Positions 1 to 9,800 of a DNA stretch of 35,025 nucleotides are shown in pieces. Location of the stretch: NCBI GenBank assembly GCA_049999765.1, contig JBNGIQ010006685.1, positions 1 through 35,025 of the forward strand, given 5' to 3'. The notes below the pieces were generated by a model. It was given only the letters and a program-made list of their open reading frames with translations, had not been told where the DNA came from and did not search any database. A program made the position numbers and the translations under genes. Origin of the DNA: Phaeoceros laevis. Taxonomy: Eukaryota > Anthocerotophyta > Anthocerotopsida > Notothyladales. Position 1 is the stretch's first letter, and every line of letters starts with the position of its first letter.

Positions 1-196
1 GTAAAATGACAAGAAGAGTGTTATGATGGACGGAGTCGTAAGCTCCTTTGATGTCCATGAGCAGGAGGGATAAGGCATGACCTAGGGTTAGGTCAAGTGT
101 CTGGAAGGCACAGTCAGCGGCAGAGCCTCGGGAGGCAGAGAATCGTATTTCGAGGCGGGCAGCGTGGATATTGTGCAACATCGGACTTGGACAACC
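1..196 (-). pseudogene. Non-LTR retrotransposon reverse transcriptase fragment
   Basis: Read on the minus strand, one frame stays open from 196 to the window edge, about 65 codons. It carries the fingers/palm region of a LINE reverse transcriptase: a basic RFSASRGSAAD block followed by LLLMDIKGAYDSVHHNTLL. That is RT motif A, with the first catalytic Asp in MDIKGAYDSV. The motif is typical of non-LTR elements of the I/Jockey type. An in-frame TGA lies at 197-199 and the element runs off the left edge, so only a fragment is visible. It may belong to the same class of element as the zinc-knuckle ORF1 near 25 kb, but nothing in the window links the two copies. Confidence 0.72.
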
Positions 197-780
197 TCAA
201 GTGCGAACTTTCTGGCTGTTGTTCCTTGCCTCGTATTATTAGACTAGTCTACCATTTTGACGCCCTCCTGCTGTAGTAGGGCTCTCAGGTGTTTGGGAAT
301 TGTGTGGCCGAAAGATGCACAGCGGGTGAATTGCACTCCATCATATCAATCTCCAAAGGTGGATAAGAATCAGCCTACCCGTTTTGAAAGAAACTTTGTA
401 GTTTTGAGTTTGCTGTTGACGTACTAGTGACCGGTTGAGTGTTGGGATACAGTACTGGAACCCTGTGGAAGAAGTAAGAAGTGATATCGTGCTGGAGGCA
501 GGCCGAAGTGAAATGCTGAATCAAACTTTCGTTCTTTTTTGCCTGCGCACTGTGCACAGCACAGACATATATAAAGCGTTTGTCTATGTGACCAGAGTCA
601 TGAGAGGCCCCCTCCAAGACGTCTCTTGCTGTACTACAAACAGCACCCCGAGGCTGATGTGATGTCGCCTCCAAAATCGGGATATCCACCAACCTCAACT
701 GCTTCATTCGTTGACAAGAGGCGAGTATCTGTACAGGCAAGCTCCTTTACAGTACTCTGTTTTGGGAGCCAATAAAAGAA
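197..780 (+). promoter_or_regulatory. ARF upstream region with TATA candidate
   Basis: No gene is recognisable here. A TATATAAA box lies at 568-575, about 550 bp upstream of the ARF start codon. If used, it would place transcription start near 600 and give a long leader containing the upstream ORFs listed separately. A CCAAT sequence lies near 771. Short ORFs on both strands look random. The promoter call is inference. Confidence 0.3.
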
Positions 781-1197
781 ATGCATCCGAGTGGCTGGCA
801 CGCTGCCTTGTCCGTAGGCGAAGTTCAACGTAGGGTGAAAAAGGAAGGTCGGAAAGCGGACAAACGACGTTGGCAAAGGACCGGCCCGGCCCGGCCCCCG
901 CTGCAGATGTCGGAAGAAGTGAAAGAAGGAGAGTGTCTTCACGGCACCGGCAAAGGCAGCCTTACCCGCGCTCCCACTTGGCACATGCAGCAGCCCGCAG
1001 TGTTGCAAGAGAGACCTGGGTGCAGCCCGGCCCCGCCAAATGCGCCTGTGTTGCGGCAGCAGCAGCAGCAGAGAGCGGCAGCGCGGGAGGAGGAGGCGGG
1101 AGCGGAGGAGGAGCAGCGGCCGCCATGGGAGGAGGAGGACTGGACTCTCAGCTATGGCACGCCTGTGCGGGGGGCATGGTGCAGCTGCCGGCGGTAG
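781..1197 (+). promoter_or_regulatory. Overlapping upstream ORF ahead of ARF
   Basis: An ATG at 781 opens 138 codons that run past the ARF start (1125) in another frame and stop at 1197. Two further ATGs, at 907 and 985, lie in the same frame. A fourth upstream ATG at 1040 opens the third frame and runs to 1504. The peptides are low-complexity (Arg/Glu/Pro-rich) and do not look like conserved proteins. If transcription begins upstream of 781, ribosomes would need leaky scanning or reinitiation to reach the ARF ATG. Upstream ORFs are known in the leaders of some Arabidopsis ARF genes. Function here is inference and depends on the true transcription start. Confidence 0.35.
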
Positions 1198-3509
1198 GGA
1201 CCAAGGTGATCTACTTCCCGCAGGGCCATGGCGAGCAGGCGGCCACCAGCCCCGACTTCCCTCGGAGCCTGGGCCCGGCGGGGACCGTGATCTGCCGGGT
1301 GACCTCGGTGCTGTTTCTGGCGGACACCGAGACCGACGAGGTGTACGCCAGGATGATGCTGCAGCCGGAGGGATCGGGGCTGGGGGCGGAGGAGCAGCAG
1401 CAGCAGGCGGCTTCCCCGGACAAGCCTGCCTCCTTTGCCAAGACGCTCACGCAGAGCGATGCCAACAACGGGGGCGGCTTCTCGGTGCCGCGCTACTGCG
1501 CTGAGACCATCTTCCCGCCGCTGGACTACTCCGTGGACCCGCCGGTGCAGACGGTGCTGGCCAAGGATGTGCACGGGGAGACCTGGAAGTTCCGGCACAT
1601 CTATCGGGGCACTCCGCGGCGGCATCTGCTCACCACGGGCTGGAGTGCGTTTGTGAACCAAAAGAAGCTGGTGGCAGGCGACGCCATTGTCTTTCTGCGG
1701 AGTGCGGGAGGGGAGACCCCGGGGGACCTCTGTGTCGGGGTGCGCAGGTCCATGAGGGGCGCTGCGGGCGGAGCGGGGGACAGAGAGGCGTGGCATTCCG
1801 GCCCGGGGAGCGCCGGGAGGGGGCTGCCCCGCTGGGAGGTGAGAGGCTCGGACAATTTGCATTTCGGCGAGTTCCTGGGAGGGGACAATGCGGGTGGAGG
1901 CAGAGGCGGGCATGGCGCCGGCGTCGTGAGCAGCTTTGCCAGGAACCGCGCCCGGGTGTCCGCAAGGTCAGTGCTGGAGGCGGCATCTTTGGCTGTGGCG
2001 GGGCATCCGTTTGAAGTGGTGTATTACCCCAGAGCCAGCACGGCGGAATTCTGCGTCAAAGCGGCCTCGGTGAAGGCCGCTCTGGAGCAGAGGTGGTACG
2101 CGGGAATGCGCTTCAAGATGGCGTTTGAGACGGAGGACTCTTCCAGGATCAGCTGGTTCATGGGGACCATTTCGGCAGTTCAGCCTGCGGATCCTGTTTT
2201 GTGGCCTAGCTCTCCGTGGCGTGTTCTTCAGGTAACGAAATCTGACTGAGGCCCGTGTGGCTCGGTTTCCAGCAGATGCAGCGTTGCGTTCTTCTTCTCT
2301 GACTTGGTTGGTTGGACAGGTGACGTGGGATGAACCCGACCTGCTGCAGGGCGTGAGCAGGGTCAGCCCTTGGCAGGTTGAGCTGGTCTCAACTCTTCCC
2401 ATGCAGCTGCCTCCGTTCGGCCTCACGAAGAAGAACCCTAGAATTTTGGACTATCCTTTGCAAGCTCAGGCTGCTGTGATGGCCGTGCCCGTGGCCGCTC
2501 TGGCCTCCGGTGCGCTGGGGCACACGAGTGCATGGCATGGCCTTGTGGAAGATGTCTCCACAGGCATGCAGGAAGCCAGGCAAGAACGAATTGATGGGCA
2601 AGCTTTGCGAACAAAGAAGGCCCATGCTGGGGGGGTGGTCCTTGATCACTCTTATCTTCAGGATCAGGTGGGGCTGCCAAGTCATGGGTTATCCCTGTAC
2701 ACCGCTGCGAGCACTGCTCTTCAGTATCAGAACGGCTCCAGGGCCCCAGGCAAGATGACCAGTTTCATCGGAGTCAGCAGTACAGCCCAGTCCTCCCCAG
2801 CAAGCAAGGGCTCCAGCACCAGGAGTGCACCTTTTGTGCTGTTTGGACAGGCTATAGACTTGACGACAGACAAGATGAGAGCAGCAGTGAAGCCCAAGCA
2901 GCAAGACTCAGGAGGGGGGAGCTCATCTGACGACCAATCTTTGGCAGCTGATTCAGGGCAGGCACCGGGAATAGGTGCCTATGGTTTGAACAGAAACCAG
3001 GCTGACCAACTGCTGCGATTTTACCCTGGCAACGATGGTATGGGTGGGGGAAGCAATTTTGCTGGCCCGAAAGGGCTCAAGCAGCAAAGTCTGCCTTTAT
3101 TCAGGGATGCACTGGACAAGTCTGTCCTTGATTCGTTCTGGCACTGCAAGGTTTTCAAAGACACTGAGGAGGTCGGTCGCACAGTTGATCTTGCCATCTT
3201 CAGCAGCTATGATGAGCTGTTTGGCCGTCTGGCGAATATGTTCTGCATGGACAAAATGGAGTTGCAGAAGAACCTGGTGTACCGAAATGCACAAGGCTCC
3301 GAACTCCAGGTTGGGGAGGAGCCCTACAGGTATGTGTCACCATTCATCCTCCCTGGTGTATTATAGTTGCACATCTGCTAAGGACATTGTCTGCCGCAAC
3401 CCAGGTGATGACAGGATGGCCTCCGTGGTTGTGCAGGAACTTCATGCAATCTGTGCGTCGCCTCACAATTCGGCCAGATACAGGCACCTGCTGTGCTGCA
3501 ACGTCGTAG
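1125..3509 (+). CDS. ARF: Auxin response factor, class C (ARF10/16/17 type)
   Basis: Transcription factor that binds auxin response elements; class C ARFs usually repress. Exons are 1125-2231, 2320-3329 and 3437-3509, with GT-AG introns of 88 and 107 bp, giving 729 residues (the family is about 670-700). The ATG at 1125 sits in a strong context (gccgccATGG) and begins MGGGGLDSQLWHACAGG, the canonical ARF start. Domains: B3 DNA-binding about 104-210 (FAKTLTQSDANNGGGFSVPR, then the WKFRHIYRGTPRRHLLTTGW block); ARF/auxin_resp domain about 286-395; a Ser/Gly-rich middle region; and a C-terminal PB1 domain about 644-722 with the conserved Lys in HCKVFKD. The class C assignment rests on the B3 wording and on the miR160-type site in exon 2. 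The acidic OPCA part of PB1 looks weak (GSELQVGEEPY). Intron positions were deduced by matching protein continuity to the family. Confidence 0.93.
2562..2582 (+). promoter_or_regulatory. miR160-like target site in ARF exon 2
   Basis: Twenty-one bases encoding GMQEARQ match the conserved miR160 complementary site of class C ARFs. Against the usual target there are three differences: A for T at the first base (pairs with miRNA position 21), G for A at base 7 (a tolerated G:U wobble), and A for G at base 12. Base 12 pairs with miRNA position 10, next to the expected cleavage bond. The nine 3' bases, which pair with the miRNA 5' seed, are perfect. Identification is strong from sequence and location; efficiency is uncertain because of the central mismatch. 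Confidence 0.75.
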
Positions 3510-6208
3510 AGGTCAGTTTAGGGAATTGCTCTACAAGTGCGATGCACTCTTTATGTGTGAGACTGATGGCGACCTGCGGATCAGTTCCGCTCCCATGTAC
3601 TAACCTAACGGGCACCATATGGATACAGTCTGATACAGTTTCGTGCTATGCCCAGTAGGCCTCAGTAGTTTAGGAGGCTGGATTCTTACCTATTTAATCA
3701 ATATTTCATACATGATGATATACAGATATTTTCTGCATACCTCAGCCTGCAGTGTGGTGACGCTGATTGTGGTCGTGCTGCTTGTCCTTTTTGTCATTGG
3801 TTGCTGGTGGCTGTTGAGTTGCGCTTATCCAAATTGTGCACAGTCTTTGAATGGTTCCTTGCTTCTAGTGCAAGAGAGAAGAGGTGCAGTACAAGGCAAG
3901 GAATGGCTCAGCTCTTGAGATCCTTGGGGAATGCTTTTCGCCAAGTGGCTCAATGGCGGGTGGGCACATTTTCCCAAGCTGCGAGGAAATAATTACTTGC
4001 ATGGCCCTTTGCCTGGGGAGAGAGAAATGAGGGGACTGTGTGTATGTCGCATGCTGTCTGTTGAAAAAGCGGTTGTTGGTGGTTGCATGTCTGTCCTGCG
4101 CACTTTGGCCCTGGGTGGGATTGTGCCGCCCTTCCGCTTTTGCCGTAGCCACAATGCTCTCTATGAGAACAAAATTTCAATATTCTAATGACTGGTGTGG
4201 GGAGCCTGGCATCGATTCTTGAGCCGTTTCTGAAAAGGATGCTGCTCTCTTTCCCATCATGCAAGAACATGGTGTGGCTTAGGAAAGAAGCAATAAACAA
4301 AGCGCCGGTCACCAAGGTAGAAAGCGAGGTCCCTGCAAGTCTATCCAGATTCCGGAACAAAGACCCCGTGGTGCCCCGGTGACCACGCTGTGCCGGGAGG
4401 TTCAGATCCTTTGCTTGTGTGCCTTTCTGATGACTCACACATCCCGACATTGGCAGGAAATTCCCAGGGCCCTGGTACCTTTGTCTTCTTCTGGTAAAAT
4501 GAACAACACATGGAGTGTCTACAGTAGTAGCAGACTACCAGTCTCGTCTCGCTCTTATGACTGTTCATGCGCCGGAGCACGAGGCTCCTGCAATGGACAG
4601 CTGCCGGTGACGGTCAACCCTCCCCGGCTACCGCCGCTTTCAGGTCGTATCCGGCAGCGGATAGACCGATACAACTACTTGCCAAAAACTGCCATGGTTG
4701 GGGTCGCTTGGCGGCTATCACCACGCAAGTATGGAGATCAAAGGTTGACGGTCATTGGGATCGCTCGTGGTTGTCTTGTTTGCTTGGATATCTAAGTAGG
4801 TTGGGTATACCAGGGGAGGCGATACCAAAGAGTTTGCCGTTTTCCGTGACTCACTGACTGCAATCTTTCTGCTGAGGAGTCTGGTCACTTCTCCGAGGGC
4901 TAGCTGCTCAGAACAGCCTAGTTGATTGTAAACCTCCAGGGCTGACACACCACCAAGAATGCCCGGAAAACTCCCCTGCTTCCTTCATACAGACGAACAG
5001 TTAGGCAGATGCCTCTGGCTGCTTCCTGCACTTCAGAGTCAATACCAGGATTTGCAGCATAAGGTGTAGCATGGTGTTCAATATCCTCAGCATCCTTCTC
5101 GTGTGACAGCATCCAGCACATTTGCTCCAGGTAGCAGGTGTGAAGGATCACCAGGGGAGGTGGAAAAGTGTGTGTGGTTGGTGCAGGCTCAACAGGTGTG
5201 TTCTTCCAAGCATGCACGTGAATAAAGGATTTCTAGCAACCTGCTGGGCAAAGATGCTTGGACAGGGCAGGAACGTACACGTTTGGAAAAATCAGGTCAG
5301 CTTTCACTATAAGCCTCCAAATTGGAAACCTGAAGGTTGAGGTCTACGGTATGGGTGTCCTTGAGCTTGAACATTGCCGTTCACGTTACCACATGTTTTG
5401 TGAGATTCCACCTCTTTCGCAACATCCTTCCAGCACCTCACAACACCAAACATCTTCCCAACACTTATCCCGAAATGTTACCAACTTCGGCCACGCTATG
5501 AACTAGAAAACTAGAAAACTGTATCCAAAAACAACCTCCTGCGATATCGCCTGTCTGAGTTCCCTTCCTAGAATCTGAGAGAGCTGCCTCCTCTGTATAG
5601 GCTCCAACAGAAATTGTTGCAATTTTCCCCCTCAACCCCTCGAGCAGTTACCGACCAAGTCCAGTATCTTTGGCTATCACATAGGCTACAATAGGCTAGG
5701 AAACGCACTCAGCATGTCCAGCTCCAGTTGAAAGCCACTCATCACATGCCTTTCCAGTTACAACCTGGGACTAAAATGCACCTGAAAGTTACAAGAAGGC
5801 CGACTTCTCAAAAATGACCATATCCAGTAAAGTTGTCATTTGAACATAGAGCAGAGATAGCTTTGCACCTGGATAGTTTTGCTGGTCGCTCTGATTTGGT
5901 GAACTGCCTGCAGTTACTTCCACGGTGGTCATGATAAATATATCAGTAAAGAAACCAGAAAGGCAGCGGTTTGCCATAGCCCGAGTCAGCTAAACTATGC
6001 CTTGGGATGTCTGTAACTGTTGACACATTTCACAACTTTGAAGGAAAACTTCGTCATTGCACGTTTTCACTCAGAAACACAACATCCCAAGTGGCATCTC
6101 CCATCATCTGCAGCCAAAGCTGCAGTACTCGAGCTGAGCTGCCTCTCCATCACCCTACGGGACCAATGCATATTTTAGGATTTGTCAGTTCAGCGTCTCA
6201 CCAAATGA
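3510..6208. other. ARF 3' flank and spacer, no clear gene
   Basis: A polyadenylation-type AATAAA at 4292-4297 could end the ARF transcript about 780 nt after its stop; another AATAAA lies near 5221. On the minus strand, two short ORFs (4718-4948 and 4918-5217) overlap in different frames and have coding-like composition, but I recognise no family. The stretch 5500-6000 shows nothing. Confidence 0.3.
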
Positions 6209-7131
6209 TCATTCCTCGACAGCAAATGCCGTGGCCACAGACTCTTCATTGCTTCCAGATCCTGCTCCTGCTCTGTACGCTATCGCAAGCATTTCCATTG
6301 CTTCAGCTGGATCTATTCCGCATACTGCAGCAAATCTCTGCACTGATTCAGCTATCGTGTCATCAACACTTGCAACCTGCTTCTCCAAACTCCGCTTTGT
6401 GCTCCTAATTTCCTCCTCCAATTGTTCCAGCTGCTGTCNNNNNNNNNNNNNNNNNNNNNNNNNNNNNNNNNNNNNNNNNNNNNNNNNNNNNNNNNNNNNN
6501 NNNNNNNNNNNNNNNNNNNNNNNNNNNNNNNNNNNNNNCCCAGGGACTCCCGCTCGCTGTTTCGTTCAAGTGCACGCCAAAAACTCGACAAGAATTTTCT
6601 GAAGGCTGGCAACCACCAAAGAAATTGAAGCGATGGTGCGCAAATAGGTTTCTGCTATATCACTCACCAGATCCGTGCATCAATTTCGCTCCGAAGCCTC
6701 TGTAGCTCTCCGGCATTCACCTCTTGTAGAATGTGTTCCAGCTCGCTTGTCAGTGTCTCAATATCTGCGGCCAGCGCTTCAGCTTGCCGGATGCACTGTT
6801 TCATTTTGAGCGTGCATTTTTCTGCTGGAGGTGGGGATTCCATCCCTCCCTGCACAGTTTTAGCATCCAACGCTCCAGTGGCAGCGAAGTCCTTGCCTAC
6901 TACTGTACGTACTACGTACACTATACCAATGGAGAAGTTGCTTAAGAGTTTACACGATTTTTCAGGAGGAACATGTCCGTTAGGATAGTCGAGATTAGGG
7001 CTGCTGGAAACTTCTATTGCGGCCGAGAGGGATACGTTTCGGGGGGCCTCAGTATGAGCTGTTCGGGAGCAGGGTAGGGTGACGGGGCTGCTGGAACGGC
7101 GGGAGAATGAGCCGCACAATGGCACCGCCAT
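6209..7131 (-). CDS. Small coiled-coil protein, two or more exons, gap inside
   Basis: Unrecognised. The first exon runs from 7131 (or from an internal ATG at 6843) to 6668, before a consensus donor GTGAGTG at 6667-6661. Its C-terminal half is a heptad-like helix (IRQAEALAADIETLTSELEH, then QRLRSEIDARI). The last exon ends at the TGA at 6209-6211 and continues the helix (QQLEQLEEEIRSTKRSLEKQ) before an Ala/Ser-rich tail ending AFAVEE. The middle is lost in the 100-N gap, and the acceptor after the first exon could not be fixed without a frame problem. The first ATG overlaps the ATG of the divergent gene at 7107, so 6843 (MESPPPAEK) may be the better start. The small coiled-coil shape would suit a structural subunit such as a kinetochore or cytoskeletal component, but there is no specific evidence. 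Confidence 0.5.
6439..6538. other. Assembly gap, 100 N
   Basis: Exactly 100 undetermined bases, the usual placeholder for a gap of unknown size. It lies inside the minus-strand coiled-coil gene and hides at least part of one exon. Confidence 0.99.
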
Positions 7132-9478
7132 CGGCCTCCAAGGTCATCTTTCTCGGAGCGATGGTAGGCGTTCGGGCCTCTGCTGCCGTCAAGCTGAAAC
7201 CCCACTCGTTTGGCCTACGCCGCCACTATATCCCAGCCGCCTTCACCGCCCTTCCTTCTCGTATCAACGATCGAAGGGGTACTGTCCGTTTCCTTTGTGG
7301 CTCGCGCTTTGCGTTGGCTGCAGCTGGGAATGTGGTTTTTTGACCTTTTTTGTTGCTCCTTTAGGTGTGATTTACCAACCTGTCCGAGCTCACATCAAAA
7401 GGCCTCCACCACCTAGACCGTAAGGGTTTCGTACTTGTTCGTGGAGCTTGTTCTTAGCTGCTTGTTGTCTTGTTTTTTAGCAACTGGAGGCGGTGAGGAT
7501 AACGGATTCAGGTTCTGATGTTTCCGTGTTTGTTAAACAATACAGTGAAGGAAGCCCTCCCCTAGAAGAAGTCACTGACTTTTCGCCGGAAGCTGTGGAG
7601 GAAAGGAGGAAGGAAGCTATGCAGGATGACGAGGAAGTCTGCCCCAGGTTTTCTGCCACTGGGATCAAGGATGAAGAGTATATTCAGATTATGGACAAGT
7701 TGAAGGAAATGCAGTTCAAAATGCAGGAAACGCTTCGGAGGGAGCGGTATGTGAAGAAGATGAAAGATCTAGGCCAGGAGGTTGAACTTCCAGAACCTAT
7801 ATTTGTTTCGCAGATTAAAAAAGTTGAGAGAGAGCCTGTGGCAAAGGCGCAAGGGGGGGTGCAGGAACCTAAGCTTAACCCAGCACGGAGCCAAGTGCCT
7901 TCACCCCAACCAGGACAGGTACCTGACCCTATTGCTAGCAAGAACCAATTTGCAGCTCAGGCGAAGGATTCACCTCCAGCTGTTGCAGCTCAGGCGNNNN
8001 NNNNNNTTGCAGCTCAGGCGAAGGATTCACCTCCAGCTGTTGCAGCTCAGGCGAAGGATTCACCTCCAGCTGGCGTTGGCCAGAACCAGTCTTCAGCCCA
8101 ACCTCAGCCTATCTCTGGCCAGAGCCGGTTTGCTGGAGAGCCCTCTCAACCTGGTGTTGGCCAGAGCCGACCTGAACCTGCACAGTCACCTCAGCCCTAT
8201 GGTGCCCCGAATCGGTTTGCCGGGCAGACGGGACAGGCATCTACCCCAGGTGGAGGCCAGAGTCGATATGGCTATCAGCCGGGACAGGCACCTCAAACTG
8301 GCGGCGTCCAGAATCAATTTGGTTCTACACCGGGACAAGGAACGCAGCCCGGTGGTTACTCGGCGGGACAGGTATCCCAACCTGGTGGTTACCGGGGAGG
8401 ACAGGGCTCTGGTTACCAGGCGGGACAGGGTGCTGGTTACCAGGTTGGACAGGGCTCAGGGTACCAGGCGGGACAGGGATCTAGTTACCAGGCGGGGCAG
8501 GGATCTGGTTACCAGGCGGGGCAGGGATCTGGTTACCAGGCGGGACAGGCGTCCCAGCCGGGTGGTTACCAGCCGGGACAGGCATCAAGGCCGGGTGGTT
8601 ACCAGGCGGGACTGGCATCGCAGCCGGGTGGTTACCAGTCGGGTGGTTACCAGGCTGGGCAGGCATCGCATCAGGTGGGACAGCCCGGAGGTTACCAGGC
8701 TGGTCAGGCGTCCCAGCCGGGTGGTTACCAGGCTGGACAGGGGTCGCAGCCGGGTGGTTATCAGGCTGGACAGGGGTCCCAGCCGGGTGGTTACCAGGCT
8801 GGACAGGGNNNNNNNNNNCAGGCTGGACAGGGGTCCCAGCCGGGTGGTTACCAGGCTGGACAGGGGTCCCAGCCGGGTGGTTATCAGGCCGGACAAGGAT
8901 CCCAGCCGGGTGGTTACCAGGCGGGACAGGGATCGCAGCCGGGTGGTTACCAGGCGGGGCAGGGATCGCAGCCTGGTGGTTACCAGGCTGGACAGGGGTC
9001 GCAGTACGGGGGTTACCAGGCGGGGCAGGGAGCTCAGCCAGGTGGATATCAGGCGGGACAGGGAGCTCAACCGGGTAGTGGCCAGAACCGGTATGCAGCT
9101 CCACAGGGACAGGGGTCACAGGGCCAGAACAGGTATGGTTACCAGCCAGAACCCAACCGGTATGGTTACCAACCACAGGGACCTCAGCCCGGAAGTGGCC
9201 AGAACCGGTATGGCTACCAGCCAGGACCAGGACAGGGATCTCAACCTGGGGGTGACCAGAATCGGTACAGTTCTCAACAGGGGTCTGGAGACCAGCCTGA
9301 TGATGGCCAGACTCGGTATGGCTATCAGCCGGGACAGGGGTCTCAGCCTGGACAGGGGTCTCCTCCGGGACAGGGGTCTCAGCCCGGTGATGGTCCGAAC
9401 CGCTATGGTTACCAATCGGGACAGACTGCTCAGCCGGCTGATGGGCAGGATCGCAACAAGTACCAGGATCAAGCATAA
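7107..9478 (+). CDS. Protein with Gly/Tyr/Gln tandem-repeat domain
   Basis: Unrecognised protein. The main exon begins at 7481 after a polypyrimidine tract and TTTTTTAG, and stays open to TAA at 9476-9478. It starts QLEAVRITDSGSD and has a charged N-terminal region of about 130 residues with a predicted helix (MDKLKEMQFKMQETLRRERY). A Pro/Gln/Ala linker with 11-residue repeats (AKDSPPAVAAQ) follows, then a long array of GYQAGQGSQPG units and a degenerate NRYGYQPG-rich tail. The first exon is uncertain: ATG 7107 with a phase-compatible donor at 7164 would supply MSRTMAPPSASKVIFLGAM, a possible short targeting or membrane segment. Composition resembles prion-like, phase-separating domains (compare the PQGGYQQYN repeats of yeast Sup35), but no orthology is claimed. 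The two 10-N gaps mean the true length is unknown. Confidence 0.7.
7951..8070 (+). repeat. 33-bp coding tandem repeat (AKDSPPAVAAQ), with gap
   Basis: Near-identical 33-bp units encoding AKDSPPAVAAQ repeat about four times, with a 10-N gap at 7997-8006. If the unit is regular, 19 bases are missing where 10 N stand. Because 19 and 10 are equal modulo 3, the reading frame is unaffected. Copy number is probably collapsed in the assembly. Confidence 0.85.
8353..9085 (+). repeat. Coding minisatellite, 24- to 33-bp GYQAGQ units
   Basis: About 25 consecutive units encode GYQAGQGSQPG (33 bp) or the shorter YQAGQGSG (24 bp). The most homogeneous units lie around 8700-9000. A 10-N gap at 8809-8818 again replaces 19 expected bases. 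The high similarity of neighbouring units indicates recent expansion or gene conversion, and copy number may vary between individuals. Confidence 0.92.
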
Positions 9479-9800
9479 AGAATCGAAAGAGGCAAGAATG
9501 GGTTGGTGAAAGATAGTGGTCAGATGTAGTCCGAGAGGGGCTAAACGGCATGCCCCAAGGCAGGAGATTATGATGATGTGATTAGATCATGTCATTGTTT
9601 CGGAAACAGTAGGCTTCTCACCTTAAAACTACAAAGTAGAGTGCTTTAGAAGTTGAGGATTGTGAGCCTTTAAAAACTTCGTTCTTAAGGTGATTATCTT
9701 GTACAATTTTGATGGAATGTTGGATTCCTCCTAATAGCAGAACTATATGTTTGAATATTGTGTTGTTCAGAGAGTATAAACGAGGGTGCAACGCTTCAAA
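9479..9800. other. Spacer between repeat protein and PPR relic
   Basis: This is the 3' flank of the repeat-protein gene, AT-richer than the coding part. I see no gene and no clear polyadenylation signal. Confidence 0.4.

Noticed and set aside
1152-1913. Long minus-strand ORF of 253 codons
   Set aside because: It is the GC-rich antisense shadow of ARF exon 1, with Pro/Arg-rich composition and no domain.
4718-5217. Minus-strand coding exons between ARF and the coiled-coil gene
   Set aside because: Two short overlapping frames without a recognised motif or clear splice logic; kept only as a note in the spacer entry.
8353-9085. Possible CRISPR-like array
   Set aside because: The 33-bp units are contiguous, coding and without unique spacers, and the genome is eukaryotic.
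7782-9509. 575-codon ORF rich in Arg/Asp/Val on the plus strand
   Set aside because: It is the alternate frame of the GYQAGQ repeat array; the tandem repeat keeps other frames open.
8481-9551. Minus-strand Pro/Gly repeat ORF
   Set aside because: Antisense of the same coding minisatellite.
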